From assembly GCF_009712475.1 (NCBI RefSeq), contig NZ_VCJO01000009.1, positions 154,502 through 218,501 of the forward strand: a stretch of DNA of 64,000 bases. The letters are read 5' to 3'. Source of the DNA: Micromonospora sp. CP22. Lineage in GTDB: Bacteria; Actinomycetota; Actinomycetes; Mycobacteriales; Micromonosporaceae. This document shows positions 1 to 9,165 of this stretch, in pieces (positions within the stretch are counted from its first letter, which is position 1; every line of letters begins with the position of its first letter). Both the position numbers and the translations under genes were made by a program. The notes below the pieces were generated by a model. That model was not told the origin of the DNA and ran no database searches. It saw only the letters and a program-made list of their open reading frames with translations.

Positions 1-339
1 GTGGGACATGGCGGCCCCCGGGACGGGGAGGGACCGTCACTGCTGGACGGGCTGGACACCTTCGGCGCGCAGCTGCCCGACGACCCGGACGACGACGAGC
101 GTTACGTACCGCCACCACCGCCGCCGCTGCCCCGGGTGTCGAAGTTCGCGGTGGCCGGCATCCTCGCCGTGCTGCTCGGCTTCGTGCTGTTCCTCTTTCC
201 CGACCTGCTCCCCGCCGACCAGGGCGTGGTGACGCTGCTCGGTTTCACCGGCATTCTCGCTGGTTTCGTCACGCTGGTGTGGCGCCTGCGTCCCGGCGAC
301 GCGGAGGACCACGACCCCGATGACGGCGCCGTCGTCTGA
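1..339 (+). CDS. Small DUF308-like membrane protein
   Basis: The 112-residue product has an acidic, proline-rich N-terminal half (PPPPPPLP near residue 37) and two hydrophobic segments at about 48-66 and 78-93, with a charged tail. It looks like a small two-pass membrane protein of the loose DUF308 type; no catalytic motif is visible. A GTG sits on the first base of the window, so this may be the true start or an internal codon of a longer, truncated gene. It lies upstream of otsA on the same strand with a gap of about 175 bp, so co-transcription is possible but not shown. Function unknown. Confidence 0.6.
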   Translation: MGHGGPRDGEGPSLLDGLDTFGAQLPDDPDDDERYVPPPPPPLPRVSKFAVAGILAVLLGFVLFLFPDLLPADQGVVTLLGFTGILAGFVTLVWRLRPGDAEDHDPDDGAVV

Positions 340-515
340 CCTCCGCACCGGGGGGAGGCCGTCCGGATACCGGGACGGTGACCGACCGTGCCAATGTGCG
401 TAACAGTGGTGTAACTTACTGTCAGTAGGAATACCGCAGTACGTCACGTCAAACGCTGACTGCCCGGTTGTTCCTTCTCGTGGCGGTCAAGCCCCTGCTG
501 ATCGGAATGCCCGAG

Positions 516-1931
<1,416 letters not shown>

Positions 1932-1952
1932 GACCGGTCCAGCCGGGCCACG

Positions 1953-1982
1953 CCCGCGACGGTCAGTCGCGACCGTCGCGGG
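1953..1982. terminator. Bidirectional hairpin between otsA and the hydrolase gene
   Basis: A perfect 12-bp stem (1953-1964 with 1971-1982) encloses a 6-nt loop. It lies between convergent genes and overlaps the last codons of the minus-strand hydrolase. There is no T-tract, as is usual in high-GC actinomycetes. Confidence 0.6.
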
Positions 1983-2781
1983 TCGGGTCCTTGACCAGCC
2001 AGTCGAGGATCGCGTCGATCGGCTCCCGCCAGCGGGCGTCGAGCATCATGTCGTGTCCCATGCCCGGAAAGAGCAACGGGGCCGACCCGTACCGTTGGGC
2101 GGCCCGGGTCAACGCCGAGGCCGGCACCACCCGGTCGTCCGGGCTGCCCACCACCAGCACGGGCGGGTCGCCCACCGCCGGTTCCGGATCCGCGCCGGTC
2201 ACCAACTGCCACTGGGCCCGCCGGGACGCCCGCCCCAGCCGCGCGGTGTACCGCCGGGCCTCGGCGTCGGGCAACTCGCCGCTGAACAACTGTCTGCGGT
2301 TCAGCCGCAGCCCGGCGCCGAACACCGCCGGCAGGGTGCCGAGGGGATTGCGACGCAGCGCGGTGCCGAACGTCGCCCAGCCGCCGAGCACCGGCGCCAC
2401 CAGCACCGCCGCCCGAGCCGGATAGCGGGCCATCGCGTGCGCGGTCACCAGGGCCCCGGCACCGTGCCCCACCAGCACCGCCTGGCGCGGCAGGCTGGCC
2501 GCCACCTGGACCACGTCATGGGCGTACGCCCGCAGGGTCGCCTCCGGCGCCGGGTCGCTGCCGCCGTGCCCGCGCAGGCTCACCGCGTAGCCGCTGAAGC
2601 CCCGGGCGGCGACGTGTCCGAGCCAGTTCTCGGCGTACGCCCACGCACCGTGACCGAAGCCCGGCACGAACAGCAGCGGTGGCCGCCCCTCCTCCAGCTC
2701 CGGAACGGCACTGAGCACCTCACGCCGGACCGGACGCACCGGCCGCGCCCACTCCCAGCCGCGCATCACCTGCTCGGTCAC
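1963..2781 (-). CDS. Alpha/beta-hydrolase fold protein lacking the serine nucleophile
   Basis: The 272-residue protein has the alpha/beta-hydrolase layout: oxyanion-loop region PLLFVPGFGHG (35-45), SLRGHGGS (68-75), the nucleophile-elbow strand at 101-109, an acid region SPDDRVV (213-219) and a terminal His in GMGHD (His243). The elbow, normally GxSxG, reads GHGAG (105-109), so glycine occupies the nucleophile position. Family knowledge would predict no ordinary ester hydrolysis. The start overlaps the stop of the flavin monooxygenase gene by 4 bp, indicating translational coupling. Such pairs often oxidise a ketone and then cleave the ester, but the missing serine argues for a binding, lyase-like or regulatory role. 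Fold confident, function not. Confidence 0.8.
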   Translation of the reverse strand: MTEQVMRGWEWARPVRPVRREVLSAVPELEEGRPPLLFVPGFGHGAWAYAENWLGHVAARGFSGYAVSLRGHGGSDPAPEATLRAYAHDVVQVAASLPRQAVLVGHGAGALVTAHAMARYPARAAVLVAPVLGGWATFGTALRRNPLGTLPAVFGAGLRLNRRQLFSGELPDAEARRYTARLGRASRRAQWQLVTGADPEPAVGDPPVLVVGSPDDRVVPASALTRAAQRYGSAPLLFPGMGHDMMLDARWREPIDAILDWLVKDPTRDGRD

Positions 2782-4184
2782 TTGCTCTCCAGCTCGCGTA
2801 GGGCGCGCGCCAACGCGCGCAGGTAGTCGGCGTGCCCGACCTCGAACCAGTGCCGGGTCGAGTCCTTGACCCGGGCCGCGTACCGTTCACCGGCCCCGGC
2901 CCGCACCCGGGCGGCGAAGGCCGTGGCCCGGTCCGGACGGCTGACGCGCAACCGCAGCAGCCGGGCGAAGAGCACGGCCTGCCAGTGGGCCAGGGGGAAG
3001 AGGCCGGAGTCCGGTTGCAGCAACCCGGTCACGGCGAGGGTGGGATGATCCGGCACGAAGGCGTTGAGCCACAGCCGGGGCCGGCCCACCCCCTCGTCGT
3101 CGCCGAGGATCTTCCCGTCGAGGAACTCGAAGCGGGGCAGGTAACCGGTGGCGAAGACGACCAGTTCGGGGTCGATCTCCCGGCCGTCGGTCAGCTCCAC
3201 CCCGTGCGGGTGGAACCGGGCGATGTCCGGCACCGGGGCGATCCCGCCGTGGCCCACGTGGTAGACGAGCAGACTGTTGGCGATCGGATGGGTCTCGTAC
3301 ACCCGGTGGTCCGGCTTCGGCAGGCCGAAGCGGGTCAGGTCGCCGACGGTCAGCCGCAACGTCCGGTGATAGAGCCACTGGCGTACCCGCAACGGCACCC
3401 GCAACGCCAGTAGCAGGTCGTTGACCTGGTCGGCGGGGCGACCGAAGACGTACTTCGGGGCGTACCAGTAGCCACGGCGGGTGGAGTGCCAACACCGCGA
3501 CGCCTGCTGGGCGGCCTCCACGGCGATGTCGCAGCCGGTGTTGCCGGCACCCACCACCAGCACCCGCTTGCCCCGCAGCTGCGCCGCGTCCTTGTACGAC
3601 GAGGCGTGCATGACCTCGCCACGGAACTGCTCCAGCCCTTCGTAACGAGGCAGCTTCGGCGACCAGTTGTGCCCGTTGGCGATCACCACGGCGGCGTACC
3701 GGGAGGTGCGCTCGGGGCCGTAGCCGCCGGTGCTGCGGGTGGTGACGTCCCACCGGTCGTCGGCGACCGGCTCGACGCGCACCACCTCGGTGCCGAACCA
3801 GATGTGCCGGCGCAGGTCGAAGTGGTCGGCGTAGCGCTCGAAGTAGGACAGCAGCTGGCTGTGGTGCGGGTAGTCCGGCCAGTGGTCGGGCATCGGGAAG
3901 TCGGGGAACTGGGTGAACGGCCGCGACGAGATCAGGTGGGTGCTGGCGTACACCGGGCTGCGGTCGTGCCGCCAGTTCCAGGCGCCGCCGACGCCGGTCT
4001 CGCGTTCGTAGCAGTCGACCCCGAAGCCGTGCTCGACGAGGTTCTTGACGGCGGTCAGTCCGCTGGCGCCAGCGCCGATGACGCAGACCGTGTCGCCCCG
4101 GTCGGAGACCGGGCGGCCGTCGTGGCCGTGGGCGAGCGTGGTCGGCTCCGGATCTGGTCGGCCGGGCTCGGTGGAGGTGGGCAC
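2778..4184 (-). CDS. Flavin-containing monooxygenase (FMO/BVMO class)
   Basis: The 468-residue class B flavoprotein monooxygenase uses FAD and NADPH. It has an FAD Rossmann motif GAGASG (37-42), the FMO-type signature FRGEVMHASSY (187-197, FxGxxxHxxxY rather than the BVMO form ending in W), an NADPH motif GAGNTG (212-217) and ATGYLPRFEF in the C-terminal part. GTG 4184 is preceded by AAGGAGA at ideal spacing; the frame stays open far upstream but overlaps the neighbouring gene. The substrate (soft N/S heteroatom or ketone) cannot be read from sequence. It lies downstream of the phosphodiesterase-fold gene and overlaps the hydrolase-like gene, so they probably share an mRNA. Confidence 0.88.
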   Translation of the reverse strand: MPTSTEPGRPDPEPTTLAHGHDGRPVSDRGDTVCVIGAGASGLTAVKNLVEHGFGVDCYERETGVGGAWNWRHDRSPVYASTHLISSRPFTQFPDFPMPDHWPDYPHHSQLLSYFERYADHFDLRRHIWFGTEVVRVEPVADDRWDVTTRSTGGYGPERTSRYAAVVIANGHNWSPKLPRYEGLEQFRGEVMHASSYKDAAQLRGKRVLVVGAGNTGCDIAVEAAQQASRCWHSTRRGYWYAPKYVFGRPADQVNDLLLALRVPLRVRQWLYHRTLRLTVGDLTRFGLPKPDHRVYETHPIANSLLVYHVGHGGIAPVPDIARFHPHGVELTDGREIDPELVVFATGYLPRFEFLDGKILGDDEGVGRPRLWLNAFVPDHPTLAVTGLLQPDSGLFPLAHWQAVLFARLLRLRVSRPDRATAFAARVRAGAGERYAARVKDSTRHWFEVGHADYLRALARALRELESK

Positions 4185-4273
4185 CGGGGATCTCCTTCGT
4201 CTCGGCACGAGTGCCGGGTCGCGCGAAATCCTCTCCACATCTGGGCGGGATGTCCAGCGCGGCGGGTTCGGTG

Positions 4274-4996
4274 TCAGGCGGTGGCGGGCAGCAGCAGGTC
4301 CACCAGGACCGGGAAGTGGTCGCTGGCCCGCCGGGTCAACGGCGTGTCCACCACGTCGTAGTCGACCACGTCGATGCGGGGGTCGACGAACAGCGCGTCG
4401 ATGCGCCGTCGGGGGTTCGCGCACGAGTAGGTGAGCCGGTCGGCCCGGTCGGCCGCCTCCGCCGCGTCGGTCAGCCCGTCGGCGACGGTGCGCCACGCCG
4501 GACCGCCCGGCTCCTCGTTGAGGTCGGCGGCGGCGATCACCGGGTGTGGCGCGGCGGTCAGATCCCGTTTGAACAGCTCGGCCTGGCGTGGGCGTTCCGT
4601 GGGGTCGGTGGACAGGTGCGACCCGGCCACGGTGAACGTGGCGCGGTTGCCCACCCGGCAGTCGGCGTACGCGGCACCGCGCAGGTGCCGACCCGGGGTG
4701 AGCGGGAAACGCCGACAGCGGGTCCCGGTCACCCGCACCCGCAGGCTGGTCAACACCAGGTTGCCCAGCGACGGCAGCCCACCGGCGGCGACCACCAGGC
4801 CGAACGACTCGGCCAGCGCGGCCGACTTCTCCCGCCACCGGAACCGGCGCGGTCCCTCCTGGACGATCACCACGTCCGGTGCCGCCGCACGGACCACGGC
4901 GGCCAACGCGGCGGTGTCGTCGCGTTGGCCGTGGACGTTGTACGACAGCACGCGCAGCGGCACGCCGCCGTCGACCGGGTCCGGTGCGACGGGCAC
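4274..4996 (-). CDS. Endonuclease/exonuclease/phosphatase family protein
   Basis: The 240-residue protein has the EEP (DNase I-like) fold. Visible motifs are RVLSYNVHG with the metal-loop Asn near residue 19, IVQEGPRRF with the metal-binding Glu, AGSHLSTDP with the catalytic His, AADLNEEP with the Asp/Asn pair, and SDHFPVLVDL at the C-terminus. All metal-site residues are present, so it is probably active on a phosphodiester or phosphomonoester substrate that the sequence does not reveal. There is no signal peptide. GTG 4996 lies only 3 bp after the glucokinase stop, so the two are almost certainly co-translated. An alternative start is the GTG just before LRVLSYN. Confidence 0.82.
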   Translation of the reverse strand: MPVAPDPVDGGVPLRVLSYNVHGQRDDTAALAAVVRAAAPDVVIVQEGPRRFRWREKSAALAESFGLVVAAGGLPSLGNLVLTSLRVRVTGTRCRRFPLTPGRHLRGAAYADCRVGNRATFTVAGSHLSTDPTERPRQAELFKRDLTAAPHPVIAAADLNEEPGGPAWRTVADGLTDAAEAADRADRLTYSCANPRRRIDALFVDPRIDVVDYDVVDTPLTRRASDHFPVLVDLLLPATA

Positions 4997-4999
4997 CGG

Positions 5000-5947
5000 C
5001 TAGGCCCGCCGGGCCAGGTCGGCGGCGCCGATGACCCCGGCGGCGTTGCCGAGTTCGGCCGGGCGGATCTCGGCCACCGGCAGTCGGCTGCGCTGGGCCA
5101 ACGCCTCGGTGAACGAGCGACGGGTGGGGCCCATCAGCAGGTCACCGGCCTCGATGACGCCACCGCCGACGACCAGGACCTGCGGGTCGAGGATCTGCGC
5201 CATGTCCGCCAGGCTGGTGCCCAGCCAACGCCCGACCTGCGCGAACGCCTCGGCCGACACCGGATCACCGCTCTTGGCGGCGGCGGTGACCATCGGGCCG
5301 GTGATCGCCTCGGCCTCCCCGTCGGCCAGTTCCAGCAGCGCGGCGGCCCGGTGCGGCTCCTGCCGGGCGGCGGCCCGGGCGAACCGGACCAGGGCGCTGC
5401 CGCTGGCGTACTGCTCGATGCAGCCGAGCCGGCCGCAGCCGCACTGGTGGCCGTCGGGGACGGTGAGCATGTGGCCCAGTTCGGCGGCGATGCCGTTGGC
5501 GCCGCGCAGCAGCTCACCGCCGAGCACGATGCCGCCACCGACACCGGTGCCGATGGTGAACATGACCATCGAGTCGTCGGCGTGGCGGGCGGCACCGTGG
5601 CGGAACTCCGCCCAGGCCGCGACGTTGCCGTCGTTCTCGACGATGACCGGCAGTCCCACCGCCGCGCTGACGTACGCCTGCAGCGGCTCGTCCCGCCAGG
5701 CCAGGTTGGGGGCGAAGAGCACGGTGGAACGGCTGGCGTCGATCCAGCCCGCCGCGCCGATGCCGACCGCCTGGACATCGCGGCCGGAGGCCAGTTCGGC
5801 GACCAACTCGATGATGACGTCACGGGTCTTGCCGACATCGTCGGCGGGGGTGTCCCGTCGGGTCTGCACGAGGATCGCGCCGGTGTCGTCGACGACACCG
5901 CCGGCCACCTTGGTGCCACCGACGTCGACTCCGATGGTCAGCGTCAC
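5000..5947 (-). CDS. glkA: ROK-family glucokinase
   Basis: Phosphorylates glucose with ATP (or polyphosphate in some actinobacteria) to glucose-6-phosphate. The 315-residue protein has the ATP motif IGVDVGGTK (5-13), the sugar-site ENDGN with catalytic Asp106, ELGH with zinc-ligand His159, the ROK zinc signature CGCGRLGCIEQY (Cys169/171/176) and VVGGGVI near the end. GTG 5947 is chosen because it begins at the phosphate-binding strand and follows a GGGGAG site; the frame runs open for 600 bp further but overlaps another gene. S. coelicolor glkA (SCO2126) lies in a comparable setting near an acyl-CoA ligase. Glucose-6-phosphate is also an OtsA substrate. Confidence 0.9.
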   Translation of the reverse strand: MTLTIGVDVGGTKVAGGVVDDTGAILVQTRRDTPADDVGKTRDVIIELVAELASGRDVQAVGIGAAGWIDASRSTVLFAPNLAWRDEPLQAYVSAAVGLPVIVENDGNVAAWAEFRHGAARHADDSMVMFTIGTGVGGGIVLGGELLRGANGIAAELGHMLTVPDGHQCGCGRLGCIEQYASGSALVRFARAAARQEPHRAAALLELADGEAEAITGPMVTAAAKSGDPVSAEAFAQVGRWLGTSLADMAQILDPQVLVVGGGVIEAGDLLMGPTRRSFTEALAQRSRLPVAEIRPAELGNAAGVIGAADLARRA

Positions 5948-6017
5948 CGCTGCCACTCCCCTCTGCTGTGCCACCCCGCGCACACCTGCCCTCGCCGGTG
6001 GTGCGGGTCGTCCGTGG

Positions 6018-6710
6018 TCAGGCTCCGTCGCCTGGTGCGTCCTGTCGCCCGTCGGGCACGGCACGGCCGTCCGGTGCGGGCTCGTCACCCGGCACGGGTT
6101 CGCCGTGGGGCACCCGGGAGACGGGCACCACGCGACGCTCGGTCGACGCCCGACGTCCGGCCGGTGCGACCGGCCCGGCGGCGTCGACGGGCGCGGCGGC
6201 CGGGACGGCGACGTCCTCCGCCCGGGTCGCGGCGGACCAGACCTCCCGCTCCGGTGCCGGCTGAGAATCATGCCCGGTACGGGTCGCCTCGCGCCACACG
6301 TGGTCGCCGTACGGCTCGGCGGTGGCGGTCGCGGAGGCACCGGCGGCGGACCCCGGCGGCGGTTCGGCGGCCGGGTCGGTCGGGGTGAAGGCACGCAGGA
6401 AACTGGCCAGGCCGGCGGCCAGGTCACCGGCCCCGGTGGCCAGTCGTTCGGCGAACTCGGGGCTCGGGTCACGCAGCGCGGCGATGCCCCGGCATACCGG
6501 GCAGACGCAGCATTCGGCGGCACCGGTGGCGAAACCGCCTCCGGTGGTGTCCGGAGGGTCGTTGTGACCGAGGACACCGGTCACGATCCCGCCGAGCGGG
6601 CCCAGGGGCACCGCTGCCGGGTTGGCGGCGACCATCCGTACGGTCGCCAGCAGAGTGGCGACCAGCCGCTCCGCCTCTTCCCGGGCCGTGCCCGGATCTG
6701 TCGCACCCAT
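6018..6710 (-). CDS. Conserved hypothetical protein with a four-cysteine cluster
   Basis: The 230-residue protein has a helical N-terminal domain (1-110) and a proline/alanine-rich, probably disordered C-terminal half. The striking feature is CCVCPVCRG at 67-75 (Cys67, 68, 70, 73), followed by a short helical region. Such spacing could bind zinc or another metal. ATG 6710 has a GAGGAG site 6-7 nt upstream; a longer in-frame start would overlap the SRPBCC gene. It may correspond to the DUF5304 group that sits beside glkA in streptomycetes, but that is recalled from context and not tested. It lies between the SRPBCC gene and the glucokinase in one minus-strand run. Confidence 0.7.
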   Translation of the reverse strand: MGATDPGTAREEAERLVATLLATVRMVAANPAAVPLGPLGGIVTGVLGHNDPPDTTGGGFATGAAECCVCPVCRGIAALRDPSPEFAERLATGAGDLAAGLASFLRAFTPTDPAAEPPPGSAAGASATATAEPYGDHVWREATRTGHDSQPAPEREVWSAATRAEDVAVPAAAPVDAAGPVAPAGRRASTERRVVPVSRVPHGEPVPGDEPAPDGRAVPDGRQDAPGDGA

Positions 6711-6750
6711 GCTGGGCTCCTCTACCGCGGCGACCGGGTCGCCGGACGCC

Positions 6751-7206
6751 TCACTGCGCCGCACCAGTTGCTTCTACCCGGCCCTTGAGCTGCTTCAACG
6801 CGGCGTCCATGATCATTTTCTCGGCCTTGCGCCGGAACATCCCGAGCATCCCGACGGCGAGTTCCACCTCCAGCGTGTAGGTCACCGTGGTGCTCCCGTC
6901 GGCGTTGGCCACCAGGTCGTACGAGCCCCGCTGCGCCTTCTGCATCTTCGACGGGGCGACCAGGTGCCACTCGATGCGGGACAGGTCCTCGGCGTAGGCG
7001 TACGCCAGCACGTACTCGTCGGCCAGCACCGTGGCGTCGAGGACGAACCGGACCTGGCTGGCGTAACCGTCCTCGTACTCCTCGATCACCTCCGCCTCGC
7101 GTACCGCCTCGGTCCACTCCGGGTAACTCGGGAAGTCACAGATGACCGCAGCCACCCGGTCCGGTGCCGCACCGATGATGATCGACTGGGTGGAGGAGTC
7201 CGCCAT
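6751..7206 (-). CDS. SRPBCC (START-like) lipid/ligand-binding protein
   Basis: The 151-residue protein matches the polyketide cyclase/dehydrase-lipid transport (SRPBCC) fold: IIGAAPDRVAAVICDFPSYPEW at the N-terminus, successive beta strands (VRFVLDATV, RIEWHLV, TTVTYTLEVEL) and a long C-terminal helix. The fold makes a deep hydrophobic pocket; the ligand is not known. It is the first gene of the minus-strand cluster and is divergent from the fatty-acyl-CoA ligase, as in related actinobacteria. There is no Shine-Dalgarno before ATG 7206 but a TAGCCT box 6 nt upstream, so the mRNA is probably leaderless. Confidence 0.85.
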   Translation of the reverse strand: MADSSTQSIIIGAAPDRVAAVICDFPSYPEWTEAVREAEVIEEYEDGYASQVRFVLDATVLADEYVLAYAYAEDLSRIEWHLVAPSKMQKAQRGSYDLVANADGSTTVTYTLEVELAVGMLGMFRRKAEKMIMDAALKQLKGRVEATGAAQ

Positions 7207-7212
7207 GGTGGG

Positions 7213-7218
7213 AGGCTA
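7213..7218 (-). promoter_or_regulatory. -10 box (TAGCCT) for a leaderless SRPBCC mRNA
   Basis: TAGCCT on the minus strand ends 6 nt before ATG 7206, which places the expected transcription start at or next to the A of the start codon. No SD-like sequence is present. Confidence 0.6.
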
Positions 7219-7283
7219 CCGTCCGTCGACCGTCCGCGTGCCGCGCAGCCCACCTGCGGTGGGCTTGTGGCTGGCCGGGCGGG

Positions 7284-7289
7284 TAGGTT
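7284..7289 (+). promoter_or_regulatory. Candidate -10 box (TAGGTT) for the acyl-CoA ligase gene
   Basis: TAGGTT lies about 60 nt upstream of GTG 7352, giving a leader of roughly 55 nt that includes the gene's good SD. No clear -35 is seen. Confidence 0.4.
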
Positions 7290-7351
7290 TCGACAAGGCC
7301 ACCGGCGCAGGTGGCGGCCCGACCAGGTCTTGTGAGCACGAGGGAGTGCAG

Positions 7352-9151
7352 GTGCGCGAGTTCACCGTCCCGCCGATCGTCACCGTCGGCGATTCGGCCA
7401 ACCTCACCGATCCGGTCTGGGACAATGCCGAGGCCGCACCCGACGCGGTGCAGTTCGTCCGCCGCGACGCGACGGGCGCGTGGGTCGATGTCACCTGCCG
7501 GCAGTTCCGCGACGAGGTGATCGCCGTCGCCCGTGGGCTGGTCGCCGCCGGCGTCCAGCCGGGCGACCGGGTGGCGCTGATGAGCCGCACCCGCTACGAG
7601 TGGACCCTCGTAGACTACGCGATCTGGGCGGCCGGCGCGGTCACCGTGCCGATCTACGAGACCTCCAGCGCCGAGCAGGCGCTCTGGATCATGAGCGACT
7701 CGGGCGCGGTGGCCCTCGTGGTGGAGACCACCGCACACGCCACCCTGGTCGCCGGCCTCCGGGACCAGTTGCCCGCGCTGTCCAACGTCTGGCAGATCGA
7801 CCTGGGCGGGGTGGACGACCTGGTGGCCGCCGGGGCGTCGGTGGAGCCGGCCGAGATCGAGCGCCGCCGCGCCGGCCTGCGCTCCTCGGACACGGCGACC
7901 ATCATCTACACCAGCGGCACCACCGGCCGTCCCAAGGGCTGCGTGCTGACCCACCGCAACATGTACGCCGACATCGCCAACGCCGTCCCGGTGCTGCCGA
8001 ACCTGTTCGGGCCGAACGCGTCGACCCTGCTGTTCCTGCCGCTCGCGCACGCCTTCGCCCGACTCATCCAGATCGGCGTGGTGCAGGCCCGGGCCACCAT
8101 GGCGCACTGCTCGGACACCAAGAACCTGGTCGCCGAACTCCAGGAGTTCAAGCCGACCTTCGTGCTCTCGGTGCCCCGGGTCTTCGAGAAGGTCTACAAC
8201 GGCGCCCGGCAGAAGGCCGAGGCGTCCGGCAAGGGCCGGATCTTCGCGCGGGCCGAGGCGGTCGCCATCGCGTACAGCGAGGCGTTGGACACCCCGACCG
8301 GACCGGGTCTGGCGCTGCGCGCCCAGCACGCGATCTTCGACCGGCTGGTCTACGGCAAGCTGCGCGCCGCGCTCGGCGGACGGTGCCGCGACGCGATGTC
8401 CGGCGGCGCACCGCTCGGCGCGCGGCTCAGCCACTTCTTCCGGGGCATCGGGGTGACCGTCTGCGAGGGGTACGGCCTGACCGAGACCTCCCCGGCCGCC
8501 TCGGCCAACCTCCCCGGGTTCACCCGGATCGGCACCGTCGGCCGACCGCTGCCCGGCGTGACCATCCGCATCGACGACGACGACGAGGTGCTCATCGCCG
8601 GTGATCTCGTCTTCCAGGGGTACTGGCACAACGACGAGGCCACCGCCGAGGCGATCACCACCGACGGCTGGTTCCGCACCGGCGACCTGGGTTCGCTCGA
8701 CGGTGACGGCTACCTGACCATCACCGGCCGGAAGAAGGAGATCATCGTCACGGCCGGCGGCAAGAACGTCGCCCCCGCCGTGCTGGAGGACCAGATCCGG
8801 GCGCACCCCCTGGTCAGCCAGTGTGTCGTGGTGGGTGACCGGCAGCCGTTCATCGCCGCGCTGGTCACCCTCGACGAGGAGGCCCTGCCGGGCTGGTTGG
8901 AGTCGGTCGGGCTACCGGCCGACACCAGCGTCGAGCAGCTGCGCCAGGACGACCGGCTGCGGGCCGAGATCCAGGCCACGGTGGACCGGGCCAACCAGTC
9001 GGTGTCCCGCGCCGAGGCGATCAAGGTGTTCCGGGTGCTGCCGCGCGATTTCACCGAGGCTACCGGGGAACTCACCCCGTCGCTGAAGGTCAAGCGCCAA
9101 GTCGTCCACAAGACGTACGCGGCGGAGATCGCGGACATCTACCGCGGCTGA
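7352..9151 (+). CDS. fadD15: Long-chain fatty-acyl-CoA synthetase
   Basis: ATP-dependent AMP-forming ligase that activates long-chain fatty acids to acyl-CoA. The 599-residue protein has the P-loop-like IIYTSGTTGRPKG (184-196), the adenylation signature GYGLTETSP, TDGWFRTGDLG and the hinge/lid motif GRKKEIIVTAGGKNVAP. Length and motifs match M. tuberculosis FadD15 (Rv2187), which also lies near pimB'. GTG 7352 is preferred over GTG 7346 because GAGGGA then sits 6 nt upstream. It is divergent from the SRPBCC gene. Confidence 0.92.
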   Translation: MREFTVPPIVTVGDSANLTDPVWDNAEAAPDAVQFVRRDATGAWVDVTCRQFRDEVIAVARGLVAAGVQPGDRVALMSRTRYEWTLVDYAIWAAGAVTVPIYETSSAEQALWIMSDSGAVALVVETTAHATLVAGLRDQLPALSNVWQIDLGGVDDLVAAGASVEPAEIERRRAGLRSSDTATIIYTSGTTGRPKGCVLTHRNMYADIANAVPVLPNLFGPNASTLLFLPLAHAFARLIQIGVVQARATMAHCSDTKNLVAELQEFKPTFVLSVPRVFEKVYNGARQKAEASGKGRIFARAEAVAIAYSEALDTPTGPGLALRAQHAIFDRLVYGKLRAALGGRCRDAMSGGAPLGARLSHFFRGIGVTVCEGYGLTETSPAASANLPGFTRIGTVGRPLPGVTIRIDDDDEVLIAGDLVFQGYWHNDEATAEAITTDGWFRTGDLGSLDGDGYLTITGRKKEIIVTAGGKNVAPAVLEDQIRAHPLVSQCVVVGDRQPFIAALVTLDEEALPGWLESVGLPADTSVEQLRQDDRLRAEIQATVDRANQSVSRAEAIKVFRVLPRDFTEATGELTPSLKVKRQVVHKTYAAEIADIYRG

Positions 9152-9152
9152 C

Positions 9153-9158
9153 TACGAT
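9153..9158 (+). promoter_or_regulatory. -10 box (TACGAT) for a leaderless histidine-kinase mRNA
   Basis: TACGAT ends 7 nt before GTG 9166, just after the acyl-CoA ligase stop. There is no SD, so transcription likely begins at the start codon. Confidence 0.55.
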
Positions 9159-9165
9159 CCGTCAC

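Noticed and set aside
4185..4838. N-terminal extension of the flavin monooxygenase frame
   Set aside because: It lies over the EEP gene in another frame; GTG 4184 has an ideal AAGGAGA site and precedes the FAD motif closely.
5948..6577. N-terminal extension of the glucokinase frame
   Set aside because: The open frame overlaps the Cys-cluster gene on the same strand. The ROK domain begins exactly at GTG 5947 with a good SD.
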